The notes beneath the pieces are model-generated. The model was not told where the DNA came from. It saw only the letters and a list, made by a program, of their open reading frames with translations, and did not search any database. A stretch of 64,000 nt of DNA from an uncultured Desulfosporosinus sp. (GTDB taxonomy: Bacteria; Bacillota; Desulfitobacteriia; Desulfitobacteriales; Desulfitobacteriaceae), in assembly GCA_927405585.1 (NCBI GenBank), contig CAKMJS010000029.1:44615-108614 (forward strand). Direction: 5' to 3'. Shown one piece after another: positions 15,706 to 26,215 of this stretch; within the stretch, counting starts at the first letter, position 1, and every line of letters starts with the position of its first letter. A program made the position numbers and the translations under genes.

Positions 15706-16933
15706 GCATAAGTGAGTTATTCATAAGAGTTCGACAATCAAGCTGATAAATTCCTTTTTCTTTCCAGTTTTCCGGTAAAGTCCAAATCGGGAACTTATGC
15801 ATATCATCTAACCAATAATACCAACGCTGAAGGTCTTCCTCTATGCTCGTTGTTGTAAGCCAATGTACTCGGCCATCCCAAACTAATGAATTCCCTTGTT
15901 CATCTTTAGCATAGACTAAAAGGAGGCTCCGTTCTAACACACATCCTAACAAAACACTTTGGGACGCTTTTAAAAGTGGTTTTTCAAAAATTGGGCAGAT
16001 GACACTCAATTGTCCATTTCCTTGATAGAAATACCATTCCCCCAGTTCGAGTACAGAATTTTCGCTACGCTCTTTTGGAAGCCAAGGCCATGGCCATGGA
16101 CTTCCCCAGAGTGACTTTATAACCCTATCTCCCTGATGAAGCCACAAAGCGAGGAGATCCTGAGTACGAAGTTTGCCCTCTTTCTCTAAAGATTCTAGGT
16201 GGTCAAGAATCTGAAGCATGACCATACAAAATTCTGAATTAAGCGAGTCTGAAGCATCCACCCATCCATGTTTTTGCCACCTTGATATTTGTTCGTTATC
16301 CTTAAGCCACTTTACTTTACTGTTCAGTTCAAATTTCTTGCCCTTGCGACGAACTTCTGCGATCTCAAAATTCCCCCAAAGAAAAGCGATATGTTGAGGT
16401 TTTACTTCAATTCGAACACGTCGACAAGCCAAACTATCAAAGAACATGTTCACTATCCTAAGTTGTTGCTGCGCGACAGGATTTAAACTTTGTCCCCAGC
16501 GTTTCCAGTTAGGGCGTTCTTCCCCCAAGGCATAACGTGACATTCGGCTTTGACGTTCCTGGGGAATTAGGTATAAACTTGGAGTTAGTTTTTCCCTCCA
16601 ATAAACTGCCCTGGCAGAGATATTTCCCCCAATTTTAGAAACTCCATCTAAAAAAGCTGACGAAAAATTAGGGGCTACATAATAAATTACAGTCTTAGCG
16701 CCGTTACTTAATCGATTTCCCCATAATACTCCGGCTAAAAGGAATTCTTCTTCGCGCACAATTGAAGAGCTGGCGATGATACCGACTCGCAAAGTGGTCT
16801 CGCCACCCATAAAATAGGCGAACTGTGGGGAGAGGCGGTTTGCTTTTTTTCTGTCATCTGGGCATTCTTGCCAGTTCCTTGCAATAAATACATCGGGATG
16901 AGCTTCCCAGATCAAATTCCAGGTGATACTCAC
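15689..16933 (-). CDS. Large soluble protein of unknown function
   Basis: A 414-residue, tryptophan-rich protein without transmembrane spans or a signal peptide. I recognise no domain. Visible features are a short GETTLRVGIIASSSIVREEEFLLAG stretch in outline (about 44-68), a basic middle and WGSPWPWPWLPKE near 280. Start is GTG with GGGAGG upstream. Its 3' end overlaps the decayed kinase remnant on the other strand, so the C-terminal 6-10 codons may have been remodelled. It is flanked by a TetR regulator upstream, transcribed in the same direction. Confidence 0.6.
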   Translation of the reverse strand: MSITWNLIWEAHPDVFIARNWQECPDDRKKANRLSPQFAYFMGGETTLRVGIIASSSIVREEEFLLAGVLWGNRLSNGAKTVIYYVAPNFSSAFLDGVSKIGGNISARAVYWREKLTPSLYLIPQERQSRMSRYALGEERPNWKRWGQSLNPVAQQQLRIVNMFFDSLACRRVRIEVKPQHIAFLWGNFEIAEVRRKGKKFELNSKVKWLKDNEQISRWQKHGWVDASDSLNSEFCMVMLQILDHLESLEKEGKLRTQDLLALWLHQGDRVIKSLWGSPWPWPWLPKERSENSVLELGEWYFYQGNGQLSVICPIFEKPLLKASQSVLLGCVLERSLLLVYAKDEQGNSLVWDGRVHWLTTTSIEEDLQRWYYWLDDMHKFPIWTLPENWKEKGIYQLDCRTLMNNSLMHKGYS

Positions 16934-17038
16934 AATGAACCTCCCTTAGCTTTTCTCCATAAGCATGTTTACGCGCTAACCGAGGATATCATGACACTTT
17001 AAGAAAAATCTAACGATGACATAAATTTCACGTAAAAT

Positions 17039-17073
17039 ATCCCCCGTAGTACTCTATCGAGACAATGGGGGAT
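17039..17073 (-). terminator. Hairpin after TetR gene
   Basis: ATCCCCC (17039-17045) pairs with GGGGGAT (17067-17073), with a nested CTCGATAGAG hairpin. The minus-strand tail ATTTTACG is weakly T-rich. It is a probable terminator. Confidence 0.5.
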
Positions 17074-17126
17074 AAGTAGGATCTATACTATTACGTAGTG
17101 ATCTTCAAAGGACATCGCAGTATGTC

Positions 17127-17708
17127 TTATGCCTCTTGCTTTTTTTCACAGAGACCATCTAGAAAGACAGAGAGCGCATGATTCACCTCTTGATGCAAAT
17201 CGCCCACACCAGAGACAAACCAGCGTATAAAATGTTGTATCATCATACCTTCTAGGCTTTCGGCTAAAAAGGCGGGATTAAACTCTCGGCTGATTTCGCC
17301 ATGCTGTTGACCGACCGTTAGAATAGCTAATAGGCCATAATGTAAACTCATATCATAATCTGCCCCTTCGCGATTCCGTACAGTGACCCAGGCGATTTCA
17401 CGATCTTTAATCATAAATTCAGCCCAATCATGGAGAAGGGTTCCTAAGCGCTGCCGAGTGCCCAGGCTTGGCTTTTGACGACCATTGTTGATGAGATCTT
17501 GACAGGTACGCCGCGAGAATTCTAAAATAACAGCTTCTTTAGTGGGAAAATAGTTGTAAAAGGTTCCTTTCCCTACGTCTGCATGTTGCGTAATCTGCTC
17601 AACAGAAGTGGCCGTAAATCCCTGCATACGAAAAAGGTGCATTGCATTTGAAAAAATCTTTTCGCGAGTTTCTTTTTTCTTGCGCTCTCTGCGAGACAAA
17701 TCTGTCAC
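17127..17708 (-). CDS. TetR/AcrR-family transcriptional regulator
   Basis: A 193-residue repressor. An N-terminal helix-turn-helix (REKIFSNAMHLFRMQGF, then VEQITQHADVGKGTFYNYFP, about 15-50) is followed by a variable ligand domain. Start is GTG behind AAGGGGG. No efflux or enzyme gene follows; the downstream gene on this strand (the unknown 414-residue protein) is separated by a hairpin, so the target is not evident from context. Confidence 0.85.
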   Translation of the reverse strand: MTDLSRRERKKKETREKIFSNAMHLFRMQGFTATSVEQITQHADVGKGTFYNYFPTKEAVILEFSRRTCQDLINNGRQKPSLGTRQRLGTLLHDWAEFMIKDREIAWVTVRNREGADYDMSLHYGLLAILTVGQQHGEISREFNPAFLAESLEGMMIQHFIRWFVSGVGDLHQEVNHALSVFLDGLCEKKQEA

Positions 17709-17861
17709 CTTAAATCCCCCTTCATACCCAATATTAGAGATAAATAATCCTTTGTATAGTCATTCTCTAATATCCATATTTTTCCTTCTTTTTTAAGGGG
17801 ATTTAATACATTTTACAAATATTATTTTTGTGGCAAATCTAGACAGCGAACAATCATTCTA

Positions 17862-19028
17862 TTATCCGACACGATTCATTTTTTTGACAGCAGATTCCTC
17901 TCCGAGCTTCCAAACCGTTAGTACCCTCCATACTGCCCTCTCTAGCTGTTGATCAGCCTTCATGAAGGCCTCTTCGAGGGTTGCAGGCCCTTCAGCAACA
18001 CTGAAACAGCTTGCAACACCAGCATTCGCTAGAAAATTTGGAGAACCTTCTACCGATCCAGAAATAGCAAGTACAGGGACAGAGTATTTCTGAGCTAAAG
18101 CCGAGACACCTACTGGAACTTTACCGAAAGCTGTCTGAAAGTCTGTCCTTCCTTCTCCCGTGAGGACCAAGTCAGCGTGCATAATTTTTTGATCAGCATT
18201 TGACACTTCTAGAACCATTTGTGACCCTGGTCGCAATTTAGCCCCTAGGAAACCGACAACTCCCGCGCCAAGTCCTCCTGCTGCACCCCCGCCAACTAAC
18301 TCCAGAAGATTTGTGCCTGACACTCTACTTAGTATTTCTCCAAACCTTTGCAGAGCTGTATCCAACACCTTGATATCCTTAAGACTTGCACCTTTTTGCG
18401 GGCCATAAACAGCACTTGCGCCCTCTGGACCACAAAGTGGATTTTGAACATCGCAAGCAACCTCGATCTTAACTTTTGCTAAGCGAGGATCGAGTCCCGA
18501 CATATCAATACTGACTAGATTAGCCAGTGCTGCTCCTCCCTGAGGTAATTCATTACCTCGAGCATCAAGCATCTTAACTCCTAAAGCAACGGCCAGACCA
18601 GCTCCACCATCGTTCGTCGCACTTCCCCCGATTCCGAGAAGTATCTTCTTCACTCCACGATCTAAGGCATTACTAATTAAAAACCCAGTTCCTTGCGTAG
18701 AGGTTACAAGCGGGTTTCTTTCTTGATTACCCAAAAGTGTTAATCCAGAAGCAGCGGCCATTTCAATAATCGCCGTCTCACCCTCATCAATAAGGCCATA
18801 TGTCGCATCAATTGATCGACCGAGTGGGTCTGTTACATTGACCGTAATTTTTTCACCAGTTACTGCGCAAAGCATTGCTTCCACAGTACCTTCTCCCCCA
18901 TCCGCCATCGGTATCATATCTATGACACTGTCGGGATAAACCCTTAGTACACCTCTTTGCATAGCAAGTGCTGCGTCCAAAGCATTTAAGCACCCCTTAA
19001 AAGAGTCTGGTGCAATGACAATTTTCAT
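17862..19028 (-). CDS. glxK: Glycerate 2-kinase (GarK/GlxK family)
   Basis: A 388-residue glycerate kinase type 1. KIVIAPDSFKGCLNALDAA starts the fold, MADGGEGTVEAM (about 42-53) and GIGGSATNDGGAG (about 146-158) are signature loops, and LTGEGRTDFQTAFGKVPVGV (about 288-307) is the conserved C-terminal block. It phosphorylates glycerate with ATP to feed lower glycolysis. The stop of the small membrane protein lies three bases upstream of this ATG, so the two are co-translated; that partner could be a subunit of a carrier, but this is not shown. Confidence 0.9.
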   Translation of the reverse strand: MKIVIAPDSFKGCLNALDAALAMQRGVLRVYPDSVIDMIPMADGGEGTVEAMLCAVTGEKITVNVTDPLGRSIDATYGLIDEGETAIIEMAAASGLTLLGNQERNPLVTSTQGTGFLISNALDRGVKKILLGIGGSATNDGGAGLAVALGVKMLDARGNELPQGGAALANLVSIDMSGLDPRLAKVKIEVACDVQNPLCGPEGASAVYGPQKGASLKDIKVLDTALQRFGEILSRVSGTNLLELVGGGAAGGLGAGVVGFLGAKLRPGSQMVLEVSNADQKIMHADLVLTGEGRTDFQTAFGKVPVGVSALAQKYSVPVLAISGSVEGSPNFLANAGVASCFSVAEGPATLEEAFMKADQQLERAVWRVLTVWKLGEESAVKKMNRVG

Positions 19029-19031
19029 AAC

Positions 19032-19370
19032 CTATCCCTCCTTAGACTGAGCACGCTGCCCCATAATCATTCCAAGCTTAAGATAAAAGCCAACACTTAG
19101 GAAATCCAAGACAACGATTATCAAACTACCAAAAGGTATTCCTGCAAAACTTGCAACTAAATAGGATAGAATATTAAAAGAATATGCTGCCACGTAAGCG
19201 GATCGTATCGTTTCAAACCGAGGTCTATATCCTACCAAAAAACCAATAGGGTAAAAAATTGCAAAATTAAAGACAAGTTGATTAAATACTCCACCCTCAA
19301 TAAAAAACTCGCCCCATAAAATGAAGAGCAAGCTTAATATGAGAAGATAGCGCCAAAAAGCAAAATTCAT
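19032..19370 (-). CDS. Small multi-span membrane protein upstream of glycerate kinase
   Basis: A 112-residue protein with about four hydrophobic segments (FWRYLLILSLLFILWG, LVFNFAIFYPIGFLVGY, a segment around AAYSFNILSYLVASF, and LIIVVLDFLSVGFYL). I do not recognise it. AGGAGGATGGT precedes the ATG. The three-base gap to glycerate kinase implies an operon. Confidence 0.6.
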   Translation of the reverse strand: MNFAFWRYLLILSLLFILWGEFFIEGGVFNQLVFNFAIFYPIGFLVGYRPRFETIRSAYVAAYSFNILSYLVASFAGIPFGSLIIVVLDFLSVGFYLKLGMIMGQRAQSKEG

Positions 19371-19403
19371 ACCATCCTCCTATCTCACGAAAAATTGACA
19401 GAA

Positions 19404-19425
19404 GGGAGAGAGTAAACTCTCTCCC
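19404..19425. terminator. Hairpin between guaB and the small membrane gene
   Basis: A 9-bp GC-rich stem with a TAAA tetraloop. On the minus strand it is followed by TTCTGTCAATTTTT, so it probably ends the guaB message imperfectly. Confidence 0.6.
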
Positions 19426-19468
19426 TGGTTTTTATCAAATTTTTGTATTTTAGCTGAAACATAGAAAA

Positions 19469-20971
<1,503 letters not shown>

Positions 20972-21065
20972 CTAAAAAGAACAGGATTTGTCCCACTAAA
21001 TAATATTCCATAATGCTTGTAAAATAGTAATTGGTTCATTATGATGGTGTAAGAGGAGGCAAGCT

Positions 21066-21566
21066 ATGTTATATCGTGTTCATCAATTCATTCAAGCGAT
21101 TTTTCCTAAAATAGATTCTTTAGAAATAACCTGGGCACTAGACAACTTACCTCCAGATGCTCATTCACTCTTTCTTAAGCAGTCACTTTCAGAACAGCGT
21201 CATGCCTTGGATGTGGCACGAAGCTTAATGAAAGAAAAAAGCGTCTTAACTCTATCAGATTTTCATAACTTGCTCGCTGCTGCACTCCTTCATGATTGCG
21301 GCAAATCTAACGTCACTACCCGGCTCTGGCATCGAGTTTTTATAGTTTTAATGCAAAAACTGCCCACATACATCTGGTCTCGCCTCGAAAGAAGCCACAC
21401 TATTTTTGCGACTCCTTTACAAACTGCTTCACAGCACGCCATTTGGGGCAGTACCTTAGCTCAGGGAGCTGGCTTAAACTCCATAATCTGTCTATTGATC
21501 TGCGAGCATCATAGTCCTAAAACAGAGCTTGGTCGAATTTTGGCAAATGCTGATAATATGCATTAA
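21066..21566 (+). CDS. HD-domain protein
   Basis: A 166-residue protein with the HD signature: His46 in EQRHALDVA, then LLHDCGK (His76-Asp77), HAIWG and a C-terminal CEHHSP. It is a probable metal-dependent phosphohydrolase; the substrate is unknown. It starts at ATG with AAGAGGAGG upstream. It is divergent from guaB and convergent with the coiled-coil gene, sharing a terminator with it. Confidence 0.8.
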   Translation: MLYRVHQFIQAIFPKIDSLEITWALDNLPPDAHSLFLKQSLSEQRHALDVARSLMKEKSVLTLSDFHNLLAAALLHDCGKSNVTTRLWHRVFIVLMQKLPTYIWSRLERSHTIFATPLQTASQHAIWGSTLAQGAGLNSIICLLICEHHSPKTELGRILANADNMH

Positions 21567-21569
21567 TTT

Positions 21570-21608
21570 AAAAAGCATCAGTCACCAATCGGTAGACTCA
21601 TGCTTTTT
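21570..21608. terminator. Bidirectional terminator between convergent genes
   Basis: AAAAAGCAT (21570-21578) pairs with ATGCTTTTT (21600-21608), with an inner AGTC/GACT pair. Runs of A and T on both sides suit both strands. The right arm overlaps the last codons of the coiled-coil gene. Confidence 0.8.
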
Positions 21609-21864
21609 GTGAGGTTGATTCCATCTTTTCTTGGAGTTCCACTATTTCTCTGTTCTTAGAAAAAATCCATTTGGCAAATCGCTTATTATCTCTTTGTAGA
21701 CGCACGTTTTCCTTTTCTAGGTGGTGGACTAAGGCTACTTTTTCGCGTTCAACTTTTTCTAGCAGGTTCATAAGTACTCGACGGCTTACTCTTAGATGTT
21801 CAACGCGCTGCTCTAGTTCGCCAATTCGCGCTCTAAGTATGCTTACTTCGTCTTTAGTATCCAT
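21598..21864 (-). CDS. Small coiled-coil protein
   Basis: An 88-residue protein almost wholly heptad-patterned (ILRARIGELEQRVEHLR; LLEKVEREKVALVHHLEKE; REIVELQEKM). It resembles cell-division-type short coiled coils but I cannot assign it. The G-rich ribosome binding site GAGGGGG is about 11 bases from the ATG, a wide spacing. Confidence 0.55.
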   Translation of the reverse strand: MDTKDEVSILRARIGELEQRVEHLRVSRRVLMNLLEKVEREKVALVHHLEKENVRLQRDNKRFAKWIFSKNREIVELQEKMESTSQKA

Positions 21865-22035
21865 TTGTTATACGCCCCCTCGGCTCTATCTACCCTTGTA
21901 TTCTATGCCGGGAGATCGCATTTTAACCCTGATAATAAAAACTTGGCTTGCACCAGTCTGCAGGAGCTAATCATGACACGGGCAGGACGTTCTAGATTTC
22001 GAGCGCTCATGGATGGACAAGTGTCCCATATTCCC

Positions 22036-22878
22036 CTAATTATGCTGTGCTACATCGAGTATTTGCTGGATAACTTTGAGTGATACACCCCAACCCCCAA
22101 GATTGACATTCGGTTTACATGCCTCCCCATGAAAGTCGGACCCTCCCGTTGTGAGTAGATGGTACTCTTGCGCAATCTCAAGATATCTCAATTCATCGAC
22201 CGGGTTGTGTTGAGAATGAAATACTTCAATACCTTGTAAACCAGCTTTCACCCAAACTGGAATCTCTTCATCTAAACCATGTACTCCTGGATGGGCGAGA
22301 ACTGCTACGCCATGTGCTTCTCGTATTAAATGAATTCCCTCTTCCGACGTAAGTTTATAACGCGGAACATAAGCCGGAGCTTCTGTCCCAAGGTAACGTT
22401 CAAACCCTTCACGGATGTCCTTTACATACCCATGTTTGACAAGGGCCTGTCCGATATGTGGGCGTCCAATGGATTCTCCTTTGGCAAACTCTTGGACTTC
22501 ATCAACTGATATATTAATTTCTAGGTCCTGCAAACGCTTAAGAATTTCCACCATGCGTTTTTCACGTGCCTTGCGCAAAACTTTTAACTTCTCACTGAAT
22601 ATTCCTGATGAACTATCCATTTCGTATCCGAGGATGTGAACCTCTTTACCATTCCAGTTTGTATTTAGCTCTATACCTTTAAGAATTTGGACTTGATGCT
22701 TAGCGCCGGCTTCCTCAGCCTCTTCCCACCCCTGAATCGTATCATGATCTGTAATGCCTATCCCTTTTATACCCAACTTTGCCGCTAACAAGACAAGTTC
22801 AGTCGGAGATAATAATCCATCAGAGGCTGTCGTATGGCAATGTAAATCTGCCTCGTAAAGCCTAAATGCTGAATCCAT
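22036..22878 (-). CDS. PHP-domain phosphoesterase (TrpH/YciV-like)
   Basis: A 280-residue PHP protein. DLHCHTTASDGLLSPTEL (His13, His15, Asp20) and GIGITDHDTIQG give the metal-binding motifs, VLAHPGVH and GSDFHGE the later ones. Relatives are 5'-3' exonucleases or nucleoside-3',5'-bisphosphate phosphatases that use a trinuclear metal site. It is a single gene ahead of a dipeptidase and an unknown spacer. AAAGGGGTTAAC precedes the ATG. Confidence 0.85.
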   Translation of the reverse strand: MDSAFRLYEADLHCHTTASDGLLSPTELVLLAAKLGIKGIGITDHDTIQGWEEAEEAGAKHQVQILKGIELNTNWNGKEVHILGYEMDSSSGIFSEKLKVLRKAREKRMVEILKRLQDLEINISVDEVQEFAKGESIGRPHIGQALVKHGYVKDIREGFERYLGTEAPAYVPRYKLTSEEGIHLIREAHGVAVLAHPGVHGLDEEIPVWVKAGLQGIEVFHSQHNPVDELRYLEIAQEYHLLTTGGSDFHGEACKPNVNLGGWGVSLKVIQQILDVAQHN

Positions 22879-22971
22879 ATGTTAACCCCTTTCCACGATT
22901 CTTTACCATCAATTATGAAATTTTCACTTATTCAAATGGGAGTGGTACCTTTTAACTTTAGTAAAACGAGC

Positions 22972-23922
22972 TTATTTTAAAACGTCTGACAAAAGACGCA
23001 GAAAATTACGGCCCATGATCTGCTCCACTTCCTGAGTAGAGAAACCTACTTTTATTAAGTCCTCCTGCAGATAATGATAGTGACCAACATGCTCAAGTCC
23101 CTCGGGCGTCTCCTCGATACCATCAAAATCTGAACCTAACCCGACGGTTTCTACCCCTGCCACCTCTGCAATGTGGTAAATATGGCGAACTACATCGTCT
23201 CGATTTGCTCCGCCCGTCTCTTTCAAAAATTGAGGATAGAAATTAACCCCAACTACGCCTTTATGTCTTCCTAAAGCTTGGAGTTGTTGATCTGTTAGAT
23301 TTCGAGGATGGCCACAGAGAGCTTTTGCACAGGAGTGTGTTGCAGCAATGGGATCCTTTGAAACCTCTAAGACATGCCAAAATCCTTCTTCATTCAGATG
23401 GGAAACATCGACCAGCATCCCTAGTTTATTCATGTGTCGTACTACTTCCTGACCAAAATCTGATAATTTCAGTTGAGTATCCGCTTCGCCAACTCCAGCA
23501 GCTATGGCATTGCGTTGATTCCACGTTAAGCCCAATGCTCTAACTCCTAATTCAAAAATAATATCTAACATATAGAGATCTTCTCCCAAGATTTCTCCAC
23601 CCTCGACACTCAACAGGATACCAAGGCGCGTTGGGTCTGGGATCCGCTCAAGGTCATGTTTTCCTCGAACTAGAAAGATATGATCCGAATTATTAGAAAT
23701 CAATCTATGCGCTCCTGCTATCAGTTCTAATCCACGCTGCACAGACCTATGCGGTTTATACTTTGTTTCGATAAAGGCAGCTAGAAATTGAAGCGATAAC
23801 CTTGAGAGCCTAGCCCTTTGTATATCCCAATGCCCCCCCTGAGTTAAATCCATAAGTGTCCTCTCGTTATTAACGAAATGAATTAAACTGTCGCAATGTC
23901 CGTCTATATAGAAATTTTTCAT
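22972..23922 (-). CDS. Membrane (renal) dipeptidase, peptidase family M19
   Basis: A 316-residue cytoplasmic M19 metallopeptidase. DGHCDSLIHF (His9, Asp11) and LLSVEGGEIL (metal-bridging Glu) begin the site, VDVSHLNEEGFWHVLE and ATHSCAKALCGHPRNLTDQ supply the His ligands, and GLGSDFDGIEE is the C-terminal signature. It cleaves dipeptides, including those with D-residues. No signal peptide, as is usual for bacterial members. It stands alone. Confidence 0.9.
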   Translation of the reverse strand: MKNFYIDGHCDSLIHFVNNERTLMDLTQGGHWDIQRARLSRLSLQFLAAFIETKYKPHRSVQRGLELIAGAHRLISNNSDHIFLVRGKHDLERIPDPTRLGILLSVEGGEILGEDLYMLDIIFELGVRALGLTWNQRNAIAAGVGEADTQLKLSDFGQEVVRHMNKLGMLVDVSHLNEEGFWHVLEVSKDPIAATHSCAKALCGHPRNLTDQQLQALGRHKGVVGVNFYPQFLKETGGANRDDVVRHIYHIAEVAGVETVGLGSDFDGIEETPEGLEHVGHYHYLQEDLIKVGFSTQEVEQIMGRNFLRLLSDVLK

Positions 23923-24029
23923 AGTTTCCCTAGTTAAGGAAGCTTGGATAAACTTAACCTTATCCTTTCCTAATATTTTTCCCTTTCCAAGTTTCTAAAG
24001 CTAATATATAATATTTTAACATAATAAAG

Positions 24030-24062
24030 CACCTGCCCGCTCTTGAATAAAGCAAACAGGTG
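24030..24062 (-). terminator. Terminator after spoVS
   Basis: CACCTG (24030-24035) pairs with CAGGTG (24057-24062) with a large AT-rich loop. On the minus strand TTTATTATG follows. Confidence 0.6.
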
Positions 24063-24076
24063 ATTCTTAGACGAGC

Positions 24077-24337
24077 TTAACGGGGCTGGACAATTAACTT
24101 AATAGCCGTTCTTTCTTCTCCGTCAATCATGACGTCAGTAAAGGCTGGAATACAGATTAGATCGACTCCGCTCGGTGCGACAAAACCACGAGCAATGGCT
24201 ACTGCTTTTACCGCTTGATTAAGGGCCCCCGCTCCGATAGCTTGTAGTTCTGCGCCTCCTCTCTCGCGAAGAACTCCTGCGAGCGCTCCTGCAACTGCAT
24301 TCGGACTAGATTTAGCTGAGACTTTTAATACATCCAT
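24077..24337 (-). CDS. spoVS: Stage V sporulation protein S
   Basis: An 86-residue SpoVS: VLKVSAKSSPNAVAGALAG starts the fold and IGAGALNQAVKAVAIARGF follows. SpoVS is a small Alba-like nucleic-acid-binding protein, required in B. subtilis for coat assembly and septation timing. AGGAGGATGTATC precedes the ATG. A sigma-H-like promoter is visible upstream, in keeping with the known sigma-H control in Bacillus. The gene follows ymdB, the usual order. Confidence 0.95.
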   Translation of the reverse strand: MDVLKVSAKSSPNAVAGALAGVLRERGGAELQAIGAGALNQAVKAVAIARGFVAPSGVDLICIPAFTDVMIDGEERTAIKLIVQPR

Positions 24338-24393
24338 AGATACATCCTCCTGCTCGAATTAGTTTACAAGTATTACCACAACTATGAATATAT

Positions 24394-24423
24394 GTATTCG
24401 TGAGCGAACAGAGAAAATCCTCT
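24394..24423 (-). promoter_or_regulatory. Candidate sigma-H promoter of spoVS
   Basis: On the minus strand AGAGGATTT (24415-24423) and, 12 bases later, CACGAAT fit the sigma-H consensus RNAGGAWWW with N11-12 and RNNGAATWW, except for the R. It lies 57 bases before the ATG. Confidence 0.5.
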
Positions 24424-24500
24424 ATTAAATGTAAATAGTTTTCAGATTTCTTTCGATTAGAGTCATGAATAGCCCTTATAACGTAAATAGAACAACTTCT

Positions 24501-25283
24501 TTATGCCCCGGTAAATCGTTGAATTGCTTCGATATTCCATGTTTTTCCTGTTGTTTCATCAATGTCCAAAATCACAGCATTAATTTGTAGGGCACCACTC
24601 GCCACCTCAAATTTCGCCGGAAGCTGAGTTAAAAAACGGTTAATAATAATTTCTTTCTTTATCCCCAAGACGGAGTCCCGTGGCCCAGTCATACCGACAT
24701 CTGTAATATAAGCTGTCCCCTGGTTAAGCAAGCGTGCATCGGCTGTTTGAATATGAGTATGGGTCCCCACAACTGCGCTTACCTTACCATCAAGAAACCA
24801 GCCCAAAGCAACCTTTTCTGACGATGCCTCAGCATGGAAGTCAACAATAATAATAGAGGTTTCTTGTTTCATCTGATTAATACAACGAATTGCACCACTA
24901 AAAGGGTCATCAAGTGGCGGCAAGAAGATCCGCCCTGAAAGATTTAGTATCCCAATCTTCAGTCCAAGGGTTCGCAAATAACCATATCCTTGTCCAGGTG
25001 CCCCGACTGGGTAGTTTGCAGGACGAACAAGTCTTGGCTCACGATCAATAAAAGTCATAATCTCCCTATGATCCCATACATGATTCCCCATCGTCAAAAA
25101 TTGAATTCCATAATCATAAAGTTCCTCGGCAATCGCTTTGGTTAAGCCTTTTCCTGCCGCGGCATTTTCTGCATTAGCAATAGTCACATCAATTTTGTAT
25201 TCTAATTGTATGGGTTTTAAAAACTGTTTAACCGCTTCCCTTCCGGGTTTACCCATAATATCTCCAATAAAAAGAACCTGCAA
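24501..25283 (-). CDS. ymdB: YmdB-type 2',3'-cyclic nucleotide phosphodiesterase
   Basis: A 260-residue calcineurin-like metallophosphoesterase of the TIGR00282 type. MQVLFIGDIMGKPGREAV gives Asp8, NAENAAAGKGL and MGNHVWDH give the next metal ligands, and VVGTHTHIQTADAR the last ones. In B. subtilis YmdB hydrolyses 2',3'-cyclic nucleotides and influences sporulation and biofilm choice. Start is the TTG at 25283 behind GGGAGGGAC, which gives the family's usual length; upstream frames add 39 residues with no homology. It sits between spoVS and rny, as in Bacillus. Confidence 0.93.
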   Translation of the reverse strand: MQVLFIGDIMGKPGREAVKQFLKPIQLEYKIDVTIANAENAAAGKGLTKAIAEELYDYGIQFLTMGNHVWDHREIMTFIDREPRLVRPANYPVGAPGQGYGYLRTLGLKIGILNLSGRIFLPPLDDPFSGAIRCINQMKQETSIIIVDFHAEASSEKVALGWFLDGKVSAVVGTHTHIQTADARLLNQGTAYITDVGMTGPRDSVLGIKKEIIINRFLTQLPAKFEVASGALQINAVILDIDETTGKTWNIEAIQRFTGA

Positions 25284-25460
25284 AGAATGTCCCTCCCTTC
25301 TGAATCGAGGCTTGAGGCTCATGTGCCCAGTTTGCACATCACCTTTAATCATTATCCATAGAATGATATTATTCAGCATTTTAATGCAGATTATCCACAA
25401 AATTGAACCCGAAGATTGTATATGAGTAGAGCATTGCGAAAAACCATAGCGCCATGCAAA

Positions 25461-25982
25461 TCAACTCTTAAACACTAATACTCGACCTTCTTCACGTAAG
25501 GCAACTACATTTTTATCAATATCATCGCTATGAATTGAGTACAACATATGGGTTATCCTCTCTTCCTGGAAAATTTGCTCATCTTCAGGAAGATATAGTT
25601 CATCAAAAAGCAACTGTTTTTTATACTTTCCCTTGATCAATTCAACAATAAGACCTACTTCGCGTTGAGTCATACTATCGACATCCCTAGTTACCGTAAT
25701 CACACAGACTTTTTCCTCACTTCGGATAGCGAGATCAAAAATTCGCATGCTCTGCCCTTCAAGATGATGAAAGAATTCTAGGGCTGGTTTTAAGGTTTCT
25801 TGCAGAGAGGAGACCTTTTGAGGGTGCTGGATCATAAACGTGAATTTGAGAGCGTGTTGCTCACGACAATAATGTACTGATCCCACTTCAGCGTATCTCA
25901 ATAAAATTGAACTTAGTAGTCCTACCCCGTCTTGAACGCTTCCTGAATCTTTATGTAATAAGTTACTGCGCATTCCAGCCAT
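25461..25982 (-). CDS. Unknown protein between rny and ymdB
   Basis: About 173 residues, soluble, mixed alpha/beta (VGLLSSILLRYAEVGSVHY; FFHHLEGQSMRIFDL; TMLYSIHSDDID-type end). I do not recognise it. The start is uncertain: ATG 25982 has GAGAGGG only four bases away, ATG 25973 is farther, and a GTG at 26009 lacks a ribosome binding site. It occupies a place in the conserved ymdB-rny region that Bacillus does not fill with this gene. Confidence 0.55.
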   Translation of the reverse strand: MAGMRSNLLHKDSGSVQDGVGLLSSILLRYAEVGSVHYCREQHALKFTFMIQHPQKVSSLQETLKPALEFFHHLEGQSMRIFDLAIRSEEKVCVITVTRDVDSMTQREVGLIVELIKGKYKKQLLFDELYLPEDEQIFQEERITHMLYSIHSDDIDKNVVALREEGRVLVFKS

Positions 25983-26050
25983 CAGCCCTCTCTTATTGCT
26001 GTCTTTCACATGCTATTATTCGTCATCATGCTGCATTATCCTGCTCAATG

Positions 26051-26066
26051 AGCTTAATATTAAGCT
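26051..26066. promoter_or_regulatory. Perfect 16-bp AT-rich palindrome
   Basis: AGCTTAATATTAAGCT is self-complementary and lies about 70 bases upstream of the unknown gene at 25982. It may be a regulator site. No matching family was identified. Confidence 0.3.
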
Positions 26067-26173
26067 GGGTATATATGGAACAAGGTACTCCTAGTGAAGA
26101 AAACTTGGCTAGCGCTAAGCCTTCAGACGCCTAATGTTACTTACTTGCACAGATACTACTGACTACTATAAGA

Positions 26174-26198
26174 AACAGGCGTCCGCAGAACGCCTGTT
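26174..26198 (-). terminator. Terminator after rny
   Basis: AACAGGCGT (26174-26182) pairs with ACGCCTGTT (26190-26198); on the minus strand TTCTTATAG follows. Confidence 0.75.
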
Positions 26199-26215
26199 CA
26201 AATATTTTCTATCTA

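Noticed and set aside
15337..15746. Two apparently separate small plus-strand genes
   Set aside because: They are pieces of the decayed histidine kinase in shifted frames, not genes.
21865..22083. 72-codon plus-strand frame between two minus-strand genes
   Set aside because: It overlaps the PHP gene, lacks a ribosome binding site and has no protein-like pattern.
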